This document shows, piece after piece, positions 1 to 9,400 of a stretch of 64,000 bases of DNA. Position 1 is the stretch's first letter. Every line of letters begins with the position of its first letter. The translations under genes and the position numbers were made by a program. Where the stretch lies: NCBI GenBank assembly GCA_964566545.1, contig CAZMIX010000004.1:1-64000 (forward strand), read 5' to 3'. The DNA is from JAEYFP01 sp964566545. GTDB taxonomy: Bacteria > Bacillota > Clostridia > Lachnospirales > Lachnospiraceae. A model generated the notes under the pieces. It searched no databases, was not told the DNA's origin, and saw only the letters and a list, made by a program, of their open reading frames with translations.

Positions 1-1
1 A

Positions 2-1936
2 TCATGTAAGACCGGTCTTGCAAACGAAGAGGTCGTCGACGGAAAATGCGAGCGTTGCAGTGCCGAGGTGACAAAAAAGAACTTAAAGCAGTGGATGTTA
101 AAAATCACAAGCTATGCGGACAGACTTTTAGAAGATCTGGATAAGCTGGATTGGCCGGAAAAGGTCAAAAAGATGCAGACAGACTGGATCGGGAAATCCT
201 ACGGTGCGGAAGTTGATTTTAAGGTGGACGGTTCTAAACAATCCATTACGGTCTATACGACAAGACCGGATACGCTGTACGGCGCAACGTTTATGGTACT
301 TGCGCCGGAGCATGCATTGGCTGCAAAGTTGGCAAATGAGGAGACGAGAACGGCTGTCGATCAGTATATTTTTGATGCTTCAATGAAATCCAATGTAGAC
401 CGGCTGCAGGATAAAGAGAAGACAGGTGTGTTTACGGGTTCCTATGCGATCAATCCGCTGAATAACAAAAAAATTCCGATCTGGCTGTCTGATTATGTGC
501 TCGCAGATTACGGCACAGGCGCGATCATGTGCGTGCCGGCACATGACGACAGAGACTTTGAATTTGCAACGAAATTCAAAATTCCGATTGTTCAGGTAAT
601 CGCGAAAGACGGCAAGGAAATTGAGAACATGACGGAAGCTTATACAGAGGCTGCCGGAACGATGATTAATTCCGACGATTGGAATGGCATGGAGTCCGGT
701 GTCCTTAAAAAGGAAGCACCGTCCATGATCGAAAAGCAGGGCTTTGGTAAAAAAACTGTCAACTACAAGCTGCGTGACTGGGTATTTTCAAGACAGCGCT
801 ATTGGGGTGAGCCAATCCCGATTGTGCATTGTCCGGATTGCGGCTGTGTTCCGGTGCCGGAGGAAGAGCTTCCGTTATTGCTTCCTGAGGTAGAGTCTTA
901 TCAGCCGACAGGCACGGGAGAGTCTCCGCTTGCTGACATTGCGGATTGGGTTAATACGACGTGTCCGGTATGCGGAAAGCCGGCAAAGAGGGAAACGAAC
1001 ACGATGCCGCAGTGGGCAGGTTCTTCGTGGTATTTCTTAAGATATATTGACAGCCATAATCAAGAAGAACTTGTCAATCGTGAAAAAGCGGGGGCGCTGC
1101 TTCCTGTCGATATGTATATCGGCGGTGTCGAGCATGCGGTACTGCATTTGCTCTATTCGAGATTTTACACGAAATTTTTAAATGATATCGGAGTGGTTGA
1201 CTTTGACGAGCCATTTACAAAGCTGTTCAATCAGGGGATGATTACCGGAAAAAATGGAATCAAGATGAGCAAATCTAAAGGCAATGTTGTTTCGCCGGAC
1301 GACCTTGTGCGCGATTACGGCTGCGATTCTTTAAGACTTTACGAACTGTTTGTCGGGCCTCCGGATCTCGATTCCGAATGGGATGACAGGGGGATTGACG
1401 GTGTTTACCGCTTCCTGACAAGGCTTTGGAATCTTGTTTTGGATAATTGTGACAAGGGTGCGAAGGCAGACGCCGAAATGCTGAAATACCGTAACAAGAT
1501 GGTTTATGATATCACGAGCCGTCTTGATAATTTTAGTTTAAATACGGTTGTATCCGGCTTTATGGAATACAACAATAAGTTTATTGAGCTGGCAAAGAAA
1601 AACGGTATCGATAAAGGGACGCTGGAAACAATTGTTCTTATGCTTTCTCCGTTCACCCCGCACATCAGCGAGGAGTTGTGGAGCAGGATGGGACATCAAA
1701 AGTCCGTATTTAAGGAGGCATGGCCAAAGGCTGATGCCGAAGCAATGAAAGATACGGAAAAGGACGTCGCCGTACAAATCAACGGCAAAACAAAAGTTGT
1801 CGTAAAAATTGCCGTGGATGCCGATCAGGCAACGGCGATTGCCGCCGGGAAAGCGGCACTCGGCAGCAAGCTTGCCGGTACGATCATAAAAGAAATCTAT
1901 GTTCCGGGAAGGATTATCAATATTGTCTGCAGGTAA
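2..1936 (+). CDS. leuS: Leucyl-tRNA synthetase, 5'-truncated by window edge
   Basis: Class I aminoacyl-tRNA synthetase that charges tRNA-Leu in the cytoplasm. The frame is open to the first bases of the window, so the N-terminus with the HIGH signature is missing. Visible parts: the zinc-ribbon-like segment with CERC, the CP1 editing domain with TTRPDTLYGATF, a second CPDCGC...CPVC cysteine cluster, the WAGSSWYFLRY block, the catalytic KMSKSK loop near nt 1261-1278, and the anticodon-binding and C-terminal domains. The protein ends normally. The next gene follows after 33 nt, so the two may be cotranscribed. The assignment is secure; only the 5' end is unknown. Confidence 0.98.
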   Translation, partial: SCKTGLANEEVVDGKCERCSAEVTKKNLKQWMLKITSYADRLLEDLDKLDWPEKVKKMQTDWIGKSYGAEVDFKVDGSKQSITVYTTRPDTLYGATFMVLAPEHALAAKLANEETRTAVDQYIFDASMKSNVDRLQDKEKTGVFTGSYAINPLNNKKIPIWLSDYVLADYGTGAIMCVPAHDDRDFEFATKFKIPIVQVIAKDGKEIENMTEAYTEAAGTMINSDDWNGMESGVLKKEAPSMIEKQGFGKKTVNYKLRDWVFSRQRYWGEPIPIVHCPDCGCVPVPEEELPLLLPEVESYQPTGTGESPLADIADWVNTTCPVCGKPAKRETNTMPQWAGSSWYFLRYIDSHNQEELVNREKAGALLPVDMYIGGVEHAVLHLLYSRFYTKFLNDIGVVDFDEPFTKLFNQGMITGKNGIKMSKSKGNVVSPDDLVRDYGCDSLRLYELFVGPPDLDSEWDDRGIDGVYRFLTRLWNLVLDNCDKGAKADAEMLKYRNKMVYDITSRLDNFSLNTVVSGFMEYNNKFIELAKKNGIDKGTLETIVLMLSPFTPHISEELWSRMGHQKSVFKEAWPKADAEAMKDTEKDVAVQINGKTKVVVKIAVDADQATAIAAGKAALGSKLAGTIIKEIYVPGRIINIVCR

Positions 1937-1969
1937 GCGTTAATAATGGTTTAAAGGAGGAACACTGCT

Positions 1970-2668
1970 ATGTGGATGGATTTTGTATTTCTGAAGAACA
2001 TACGGGAATTGACGCTGCTGTCTATTAGCCTCCGGTTATTTCTGGCGATATTCGCAGGAACCTTGATCGGCATTGACCGCGGAATGAAAAGGCGGGGAGC
2101 CGGGATTAAAACGCATGTGCTTGTCTGCCTCGGTTCGGCTGTTGTCATGATGACGGGACAATATATTTATAATTATTTCGGCTCGGAAAATGATATTAGC
2201 CGTTTGGGTGCACAAGTAATCAGTGGCATCGGCTTTTTGGGCGTCGGGACAATCATTGTGACCGGCAGGAATCAGGTGCGGGGCTTGACAACCGCGGCGG
2301 GTTTGTGGGCATGCGCCTGCATCGGTCTTGCGTTTGGCATTGGGTTTTATGAAGGCGGCCTGTTGGTACTTTTGTTTGTATACATTACATTTATTGGACT
2401 TACAAAGCTGGATTTATATGTATACCAGCACTCCAAGGTGCTGGATCTCTATATTGAGGTCGACAGCAGCAAACGTGCTGTGGAGCTGATGAAGCTGCTA
2501 CGGAAGATGGATCTGCGTGTTTCAGCCTTTGAAACAACAAAAACAAAATTTAAAAACGACTGCGTTTCTGTCATGGCGACTTTAGAGCTTCCCAACCGCC
2601 ATATGCGCGAGGAGACCCTTTTGAACATTCGCGATATGGCAGGGGTGCTGTTTGTGGAAGACTTATGA
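1970..2668 (+). CDS. MgtC/SapB-family inner membrane protein
   Basis: 232-residue polytopic protein of the MgtC/SapB family. The N-terminal half carries about four or five hydrophobic helices and the family signature around GIDRGMKRRGAGIKTHVLV. The C-terminal part (about residues 145-232) is soluble and resembles the ACT-like tail of longer MgtC proteins. Family members are linked to magnesium limitation, acid stress or ATP-synthase modulation, but the role here cannot be read from sequence. A strong AAAGGAGG at nt 1953-1960 fixes the ATG. It lies 33 nt behind leuS and converges on the next gene with only 10 nt between stops; no clear terminator is visible there. Confidence 0.85.
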   Translation: MWMDFVFLKNIRELTLLSISLRLFLAIFAGTLIGIDRGMKRRGAGIKTHVLVCLGSAVVMMTGQYIYNYFGSENDISRLGAQVISGIGFLGVGTIIVTGRNQVRGLTTAAGLWACACIGLAFGIGFYEGGLLVLLFVYITFIGLTKLDLYVYQHSKVLDLYIEVDSSKRAVELMKLLRKMDLRVSAFETTKTKFKNDCVSVMATLELPNRHMREETLLNIRDMAGVLFVEDL

Positions 2669-2678
2669 CGGATGCTCT

Positions 2679-2954
2679 CTACTTGAAAAACGAACTCATT
2701 TTAAGAATCTGTTCGATTCTCTGAACTTCCTCCGGCGCGCTGTGTTTTCTGATTACAGAAACGATGCGTGCCGTTTCATCGTTTGAAAATTCAACTTTGC
2801 TCGTCTTCGCTTTAGAAAGAAGAGCAAGCAGATACGGCATTTTTTCCTGCTCTGTCAAATTTTTCGAATCAAATAGAATTTTTTTGATAAAATCGATTTT
2901 TTCCCGATTGATTCCGGCGAGTGCGGGATCATTAATCCATTCTGAAGAATCCAT
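2679..2954 (-). CDS. Small conserved-looking protein of unknown function
   Basis: 91-residue soluble protein starting MDSSEWINDPALAG and ending KMSSFFK; no domain recognised. The frame is open further upstream, but the ATG at 2954 has an AAAGGA-type ribosome site (revcomp of 2960-2970) and upstream extension would overlap the preceding gene, so this start is preferred. It is charged and predicted helical, without membrane segment or signal. It follows the 2995-3645 gene on the same strand after 40 nt and is probably cotranscribed with it. The pair is best treated as one uncharacterised unit. Confidence 0.7.
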   Translation of the reverse strand: MDSSEWINDPALAGINREKIDFIKKILFDSKNLTEQEKMPYLLALLSKAKTSKVEFSNDETARIVSVIRKHSAPEEVQRIEQILKMSSFFK

Positions 2955-2994
2955 GTGATTATCCTTTCTACTGAAATTATATTTGTTTGGTCTG

Positions 2995-3645
2995 TTAGAT
3001 ATTGTCTTTAAATCGTTTGAACAATTCAAGCTGTTCGGGCGACAGCATGGCCTCAAGCATAGAGGGATTGATTTCGGAAAACGCAGGAGTGCTTTCCTCT
3101 GCGTCAATAACCTGAATGGAGGTCTCCTCGCTGTCATTGTCTGCTTTAGCAGTGAACTGCTTCATCATCCGTGCCATACTCATGATTTTTTCCATATCCA
3201 TCCCGTCAGGGAATCCATCTGCCCCCGCATTCATTCCGCCAAATAAATCGCCGCCCGGATTTATTCCGCCAAACATCCCGTCTCCGCCCATTTCCGTCAT
3301 CATCTTAAAAAGCGGGGCATATGATTCATACATCGTAAAGGCGTTGAAAATACTAGAAAGCTGAGAAAACATACGTGTTTCTTCGTCGTTGCCAAGCACG
3401 GAAAGTGCGGAGAAGAGCATTTGATAGTCTTTATTCCACTGTTGTTCTGTTGGGCATGGAAAGAATGTCTGCGGTTTTCTGAAAAGGGAGATCGTATGAA
3501 CCAGCTCGGAAAATTTGATATAAACATAAAGCATGCCCTTATCGGCAATCGGCAGAAACGGAAGAGAAACCTTCATCATTTTTAGATGGCGGGTTGTTGT
3601 ATAGGAATCAAATTCCGAAATTGAAGTGAAGGCATCCTTTTCCAT
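2995..3645 (-). CDS. Protein of unknown function with Gly/Met-rich segment
   Basis: 216 residues from the ATG at 3645; the frame also allows a TTG at 3666. Neither start has a strong ribosome site, so the N-terminus is uncertain. The N-terminal about 110 residues are mixed hydrophobic/charged (e.g. HLKMMKVSLPFLPIADKG). The middle has a low-complexity Gly/Met/Pro stretch (MFGGINPGGDLFGGMNAG), followed by a helical MEKIMSMARMMKQF segment and an acidic Ser/Glu tail. I recognise no domain. It is first in a two-gene leftward unit with the 91-residue protein. No signal peptide or membrane helix is obvious. Confidence 0.65.
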   Translation of the reverse strand: MEKDAFTSISEFDSYTTTRHLKMMKVSLPFLPIADKGMLYVYIKFSELVHTISLFRKPQTFFPCPTEQQWNKDYQMLFSALSVLGNDEETRMFSQLSSIFNAFTMYESYAPLFKMMTEMGGDGMFGGINPGGDLFGGMNAGADGFPDGMDMEKIMSMARMMKQFTAKADNDSEETSIQVIDAEESTPAFSEINPSMLEAMLSPEQLELFKRFKDNI

Positions 3646-3714
3646 AAAGTGCAAAAATCCCGTCAACTATATTTGTATTATACTTATGTCGCAAATTTTT
3701 TTTTATGCGAAAAG

Positions 3715-3736
3715 AGAGCACCTTTGCAGGTGCTCT
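3715..3736 (-). terminator. Intrinsic terminator of the Cys-rich peptide gene
   Basis: Perfect 9-bp stem AGAGCACCT / AGGTGCTCT with a 4-nt loop, flanked by T-rich and A-rich tracts, 16 nt past the stop codon of the leftward 3753-3974 gene. Confidence 0.75.
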
Positions 3737-3752
3737 TTTGAGAAAGGTAACT

Positions 3753-3974
3753 CTAGAAGATAGAAGAACCGCCACAGCAGCAAAGGAGCAGGAGAATGAT
3801 GATACATTCGCATCCATTACCGCCAGAAGATAAGAGGCCGTTGTTGCTTCCGCATGAATCAGAACCACCACAGCCGCCACAAAGGGATAATAAAATAATG
3901 ATCCAGATAATAGAACTACAGCCATTACTTTCATTTGCGGCACCGCTGCATCCGCAGTGACTTAAGTCGCCCAT
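3753..3974 (-). CDS. Gly/Cys-rich small peptide ('high-cysteine' HCB-type)
   Basis: 73-residue protein from the ATG at 3974, which has a strong GGAGGA site (revcomp of 3980-3990). Composition is extreme: two hydrophobic Ile/Leu runs (IIWIIILLSL and IIILLLL), each preceded by Cys and followed by Cys/Gly clusters (CGGCGG and CCCGG). This gives an internal repeat of the form C-(hydrophobic)-CGG. Similar peptides in clostridia carry the odd database name 'chorion class high-cysteine HCB protein 13'; that link is from memory, and no function is known to me. It is monocistronic with its own terminator. A CATACAAT element upstream (4007-4014) resembles a mother-cell sporulation -10, which would suit a coat component, but this is inference. 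Confidence 0.75.
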   Translation of the reverse strand: MGDLSHCGCSGAANESNGCSSIIWIIILLSLCGGCGGSDSCGSNNGLLSSGGNGCECIIILLLLCCCGGSSIF

Positions 3975-4006
3975 ATTGTAATCCTCCGATATTTTGTTTA
4001 TGCTAT

Positions 4007-4014
4007 ATTGTATG
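4007..4014 (-). promoter_or_regulatory. Possible sigma-E/K-type -10 element for the Cys-rich peptide
   Basis: On the minus strand CATACAATA occurs about 33 nt ahead of the start codon, matching the -10 of mother-cell sporulation promoters. The -35 region (CACCAT, 14 nt upstream) is weak. A vegetative TTGACA overlaps nearby but has no good -10 at 17 nt. Confidence 0.35.
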
Positions 4015-4099
4015 AATGTCAATAAAAATGGTGACACAAGAAAAAAGAAAATTTTCGCAAACTATAATAATAAATTGTAACAATATGTAGCAAAAAGAC

Positions 4100-4127
4100 T
4101 TGAAATTTCGCCTAGATATAGTAAAAT
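4100..4127 (+). promoter_or_regulatory. Sigma-A-type promoter of the sortase/LRR locus
   Basis: TTGAAA, 16-nt spacer, TAAAAT, ending 94 nt before the start codon of the 4222 gene. It is the best vegetative promoter in the intergenic region and probably drives the four-gene surface locus. Confidence 0.55.
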
Positions 4128-4221
4128 AGAAAGGGAATGGCTTTTTTTTTGCATGTGCTCGAAGCGTAACGCGAGAAGATCCATTTTGACAAAATCCGTA
4201 AAAGAAGAGAAGGATTGCCTT

Positions 4222-5244
4222 ATGCATTCCATATTGTTTGTTTTGGAGGATGCGTCTTTCATAAGTTATATAGAAGAACTACTGAGAGACTGCTCAATCC
4301 GGTATTTTTTTGCGCGCACGGAAGAAGAAGCGATCGCGCTCGTGGAATATAAAGAAATAGCGGCGGCTATGATTTCCTTAAGCTTTCCTTCGGTTAATGC
4401 CGGAGAGCTTATGGGAATTCTTAAAAGTAAAAATGAGCGGCTGCATTTTCTGCTTTTATTTGAAAAGGAAGATACGAGGCGCGCGATTTTTCTACATAAT
4501 CAGGTTTTTTTCGGCGGGCTATTCTGTAAGGACATGTTCTCTCCAAAGGAACTGCTCAAACAGCTGGAAGCAATACTTCTCCATTATGATGAGGAAAGCG
4601 AGCATAAGCGGTCGGATGATCTGTTTTTGGAAAAGGAAAGGAACTGCCAGGACAGGATGTTGGAAGTGTCCGCGCTCCTGAATGATCGGATGGAGAGTTA
4701 TCGGGAAATTATCCGCCTTTTTCGCCTTTGCGGCAAGCATCTGCTTGATGTCGATGATCCCGCATCACAGACAGAATTCAAGGCGTGCATCCTGCATTAT
4801 CAGGAACAGATTCTGGAGGACTTTGTACGGATTTATTTGCTGAGAGAGCCGATGCCGGAGAGCTTTTTTGTTGATGTGAAAGCAAAGTGCAACAATCCTG
4901 AAATGAAAAAATATTTTACAGTCTCGAATGATGTAACGGGGGAGATTGAGGCAGAGACCTTTCAAAACATTACGTTTTTGCTGAGTGTGCTGACCTCCTA
5001 TTTTAATTTTTTTTATTCGGAATACCGGGGTAGGGTCTTTCTTTCTGAATATGAGCGGTTTTATCTTTTTGATATTTTGTATGAACTGAAGCAGTATGAG
5101 GCAATGAAAAAAGCGAGCGAAGACCTAATGCCGCTGAATGAAAAACTGATTTCTTCCTATGCGGCGAAGGCGGCATATGGGAGCAGAGGCGATGTCATAC
5201 AATATAAAATTTATTTTGCTAAGCCCTGTAAAGACGAAGGATAG
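4222..5244 (+). CDS. Protein with degenerate (phosphorylation-dead) receiver-like domain
   Basis: 340 residues from the ATG at 4222, behind GAAGGA; an in-frame ATG at 4153 has no ribosome site. Residues 1 to about 120 fold like a response-regulator receiver: acidic pair ED after beta-1, a beta-3 segment MISLSFP where the phospho-Asp position is Ser52 and the following Pro is kept, and a beta-5 region GLFCKD with the conserved Lys. The rest is helical and Tyr/Phe-rich with no recognised output domain. The missing Asp argues against His-Asp signalling. It stands first in a run with sortase B (18-nt gap) and two LRR surface proteins, suggesting a regulatory or assembly role for that locus. Function unknown. 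Confidence 0.7.
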   Translation: MHSILFVLEDASFISYIEELLRDCSIRYFFARTEEEAIALVEYKEIAAAMISLSFPSVNAGELMGILKSKNERLHFLLLFEKEDTRRAIFLHNQVFFGGLFCKDMFSPKELLKQLEAILLHYDEESEHKRSDDLFLEKERNCQDRMLEVSALLNDRMESYREIIRLFRLCGKHLLDVDDPASQTEFKACILHYQEQILEDFVRIYLLREPMPESFFVDVKAKCNNPEMKKYFTVSNDVTGEIEAETFQNITFLLSVLTSYFNFFYSEYRGRVFLSEYERFYLFDILYELKQYEAMKKASEDLMPLNEKLISSYAAKAAYGSRGDVIQYKIYFAKPCKDEG

Positions 5245-5262
5245 AAAGAGGAAAGCACCATA

Positions 5263-6348
5263 GTGGCTGATAGAATGGAAGAAATGAGACAGCGGGACGC
5301 GGAAAAAATTACAAGGATTCGTGAAAAGTGGGATCTCGATCAGATAGAAGATTTAACAGAAGTATCCGGTCTGTTGCAGAGCGGGAGTATTTGGTTTGAA
5401 TCCGCTCTTGGCAGGGAATTTGACGACGAGCTGTATGAGAGGATGCGGCGGATGGATCAGCAGCGCAAAAAGAAGGAAAAAACCGCCAAATCTATCGAAA
5501 AGAAAACGGCGACTGCCGGGGCTTCGTTAAAGTTTAAGGCAGCCACACCTGCACAGGAAAATACGCTTCTTAAAAAAGAGAAAAAAAGAAAAATAATTAT
5601 GTTTTTCAGTATGATAGTTGCGGCGCTTAGCCTCGGATATTTTACGTTTTATTGTTATCAGGCATATGAATCCGGACAAGAATTTGAGGCACTTTCCGAT
5701 CTGAAAAATTCAGATTTTATACTTTACAGGCCGGCGCGGGTCACTGTGGACGAGCCGGGAGAGAAGCCGGATATCTTAGAGGACTATATTACCTTATATA
5801 ACAAAAATAAAAGTCTAATCGGATGGCTCAAAATTGACGATACAATAATAGACTACCCTGTTATGTATTCTAAGAATGAAAAATATTATTTAGACCATGA
5901 TTTCAATCAGCAAAAGGATCGTAACGGCTCTCTGTTTATCGACGCGCAGTGCGCCATCTGGCCGAGAAGCCAGAATATCATTATTTATGGGCATAATATG
6001 AAATCCGGGAAGATGTTTGGCAGTCTGAGCAAGTATAAAAGTGAAGCCTATTATGAGAAGCATCCTACGATAAAATTTGATACGCTTTATGAAAAGGGTG
6101 AATATCAGGTAATGTATGTCTTTTCGGAAATTGTTCATGACGAGGCGGAGGTCACATTCAAATACTACCAATTTGTTGACGCCAATTCGGAGCAGGAATA
6201 TAATTCAAATATGGAAGAAATGAAAAAAATGACCCTGTATGATACGGGCGTTACATCGAGGTACGGCGACGAACTGATCACTCTTTCAACCTGCGATTAT
6301 ACAGCAGGCGCGGAGCGCTTTGCAGTCATTGCCATACGAATTAATTAA
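5263..6348 (+). CDS. srtB: Class B sortase
   Basis: Membrane transpeptidase that cleaves a sorting motif and attaches surface proteins to peptidoglycan. 361 residues from GTG 5263 (GAGGAAAG site). An unusually long charged cytoplasmic N-terminus (about 1-110) precedes one membrane helix (about 111-131). The extracytoplasmic sortase B domain has catalytic His244 in IYGHNMKSGKMFGSL, Cys344 in TLSTCDY and Arg352 in AERFAVIAIR. It lies between the dead-receiver protein and two giant LRR proteins. The first LRR protein ends in TPQTGD plus a membrane helix, close to the (S/P/N)PxTG motif known for clostridial SrtB, so it is the likely substrate. Confidence 0.95.
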   Translation: MADRMEEMRQRDAEKITRIREKWDLDQIEDLTEVSGLLQSGSIWFESALGREFDDELYERMRRMDQQRKKKEKTAKSIEKKTATAGASLKFKAATPAQENTLLKKEKKRKIIMFFSMIVAALSLGYFTFYCYQAYESGQEFEALSDLKNSDFILYRPARVTVDEPGEKPDILEDYITLYNKNKSLIGWLKIDDTIIDYPVMYSKNEKYYLDHDFNQQKDRNGSLFIDAQCAIWPRSQNIIIYGHNMKSGKMFGSLSKYKSEAYYEKHPTIKFDTLYEKGEYQVMYVFSEIVHDEAEVTFKYYQFVDANSEQEYNSNMEEMKKMTLYDTGVTSRYGDELITLSTCDYTAGAERFAVIAIRIN

Positions 6349-6401
6349 GAGCAGACCCAGGACAAACTGGAAAAAAGCACAGAAGTCAAAGGAGAATGTA
6401 C

Positions 6402-9400
6402 ATGGCAGCTAAGGTTTCCATAAAGAAAAAGGTTATATTGAAGAAAAGTGCGAGGAGAACGATCGCTGCGCTGCTTATGGTGACAGCCTTGATTGTTTCC
6501 GCCGTCCCGGTGCAGGACGTTGCGGCGGACAGTACGTCGGAAAGCCTGCCATCTATTGAGGATATATTAACGGCTGCTCCTTTTTGTTCAGAAAGCTCTT
6601 TGAGTGTTTCAGGAACCGGAGATGTCAAATTGGGTTTTCCATTGACAGGTGAAACAGTAAAGGACAGTGATGGTAAAACCTACTATATTATTGATATGGA
6701 GGGAATGCATGGGAATGACCCTGTACCTATATATGAACTGAACACAAAAGGAACCAATCAGTATAATTGTGTAAACGATTATATAGGATATGATAATGGT
6801 TTTCTTCCTGTAGGCGGAACCGTACCATTTGGCGGAAAAGTCGGATATTGTACCGACGGTGGTGACGGTGGTGCTGGCTATAAAAAGATCACCATTATAG
6901 AGTATGAAGATCCTATGGCAGTTACACCGGTTGAAATCAGTCATAGAGATGATTATGTGTGTGAAAAGAATACGTTTATCGAATATATCTCGGATGGGGC
7001 GTTTGAAGGAAAAGCAAACTTTAACCGCTTAGAGATACCGGAAGGAATTAAGCAGATAGGAAGCTCTGCATTTGAAAACTGTATCAATTTATCCTCTGCT
7101 AATTTTGGAGTGAATTGTTCTTCAATAGGTGTAAAAGCTTTTGCAGGTTGCAGTGGCTTAATAAATGTTACATTTTCCGAACCGACAGCAGTTACAACTC
7201 TTGGTGACGGCGTGTTTTATAATTGTGCTTTTTCTACGATTACGTTGCCAAGCCCCCTCGAAAAAATTGGTTCAGGGGCGTTTTATGGTTGCTTTAATTT
7301 AAATGATACGGTTAATGCCTCCAATAGTATGTTTAAAGTAATGGCACAAACAGATGTTAAGATGGGAAGTTATGTGTTTGCTAATTGCGGAAATCTTCGA
7401 GAGATGAAACTGTATAACAAGCTGCACGACATGGGTGATGGCGTATTTGCAGGCTGTGCGAATCTGGAGAACCTGGTTTTGCCGGAAGAATATAGTAAGA
7501 CGCTTGCCGCAGGCACCTTTTTGGGGTGCGGCAGTTTGAAATATGTTCGTTTTTATGGATCGAGTGCAACAGCAACAAATAGCGAATTTGTTACCGAAAC
7601 GAATCAGGATATGTCGATTCATAGCGGGAAAACTCCAAATGTTCCAAATTCTTTTGCTATTTGGGGCCCGATTCCCAGTGCCAGTATTAAAATATACGAT
7701 TATGCAAAGAAAAATGGCAATACCTATATGTATGAAAAAGATAGTATTCTATATTATGAGCTTACTTTAAACGGCTATAAATTTATTTTTAACGAAAAAG
7801 GTGTTATAACATACTGCGAACCGACATCTGATGCGGAATCAATACTTAAGATTCCGGAGACTATCGGAGATATCAGTATTGTGGAACTTGGCGCGGGTGC
7901 GTTTAAGCTGACATCCACAGGGGGGAACCCGAAAACCATAAATATCCCCAGCTCGGTTAAAAAAATAGGCGAAGGCGCGTTCCAGAAATGTGCAGCGATT
8001 GAAAAGGTCGAAATCAATACAACCGGTGTTCAAATTGGAAAAAACGCATTTGCGGATAATGCTTCTTTGACCGGCGTATACTTTACGCAGACCGACGCCT
8101 CCAATGGGGCGACGACGCTTGGCGAAGCCTGCTTTAAGAATTGTCCCCAAATGGATATCATCGAATTCAGAGATGACGATCCGGAATCGGATGCAATTTA
8201 TGATGTCAATATTACTTCTATTGGGAATGAGGCATTTAAAACAGGAAGAACAACAAAAAATGCCGAGGGTGGTTTCCTTACCATTAAAGGAAAAATGGAT
8301 GTGAATTATCCTCCGTTCGCTTTTGCAATTAACGGAAGCAATACGGTAAGCGTGATTGATGACAGTTATATTACATACAGGAGCGGCAATCCACAAAATC
8401 TGATCGCAATGTACAGCAAGAAATTAAATAGTGGTGTGGGCGGCGTATCGCTGATGTCTTACCCGACGGTGGAAACAGTCATTGATGACGCAACCGGTCT
8501 TAAAGTGCATGAATTGATTGAAATGGTTTTAGGAGGCGCACTGATCACGAAGAATCAGCAGGATATCATCGATAATACGATGGCGATCAGCGTTCCGCTT
8601 GGAATCGACTCGATTGATAATGCAACAAATTCATTATCGGGTAATAACCTGTATTTTAGAAGGGTCAACGATTCCATCGACAACCAGCATGGCTTGAAAG
8701 CACTCAATCTATATGGGATAACGTCCTTGCCGGAAGCCGGACAGGCATTTGCGGAAAATGCAAACCTGACATCAGTGACATTTCATTCCGATGTGATGGA
8801 CGTCGGCTCCCTGCCGTTCTATCAATCCGTAAACGTATCAGGGGTGACGTTTGCGGGTGAAGGAAATAAGCAGAATGCGACAACGGAAAACCCGTATTAC
8901 TGGTGTGAAAAAGGCATCATCTTCAGTTACGACGGTACCGATACGACACTGGAGGAGGTGCTTCCGGGCAGAGGAAGTGTTGTCGGCGGGACGACGATCG
9001 ATGCATCCGAGACAGCGGCCGTTACCAAAATAGCTCAGGGCGCCTTTATGAACTGTGATATTATCAGAGAGGTTTCGTTTGCTTCCGCCTCCGGTTTGAA
9101 GGAAATTCCGGCAGATTGCTTTAACAGCTGTGACCAGCTTACACAAGTAACGCTTCCCCGTTCTGTTAAATCAATCGGTAACGCTGCATTTTATGATTGT
9201 AATGATTATATCAACGTCATCATTCCCTCCACGGAATTGGATATTGCGGATGATGCATTCTCCAGGGTATTATATGCCACGATTTTTAGCTATGACGACA
9301 GTGCGGCGCAACGTTATGCAAAAAGAAAGGGAATCACGTTTAAATTGTTAGACACGATCTATACCGTTAAATTTGCCAACTATGACGGCACTATCCTTAA

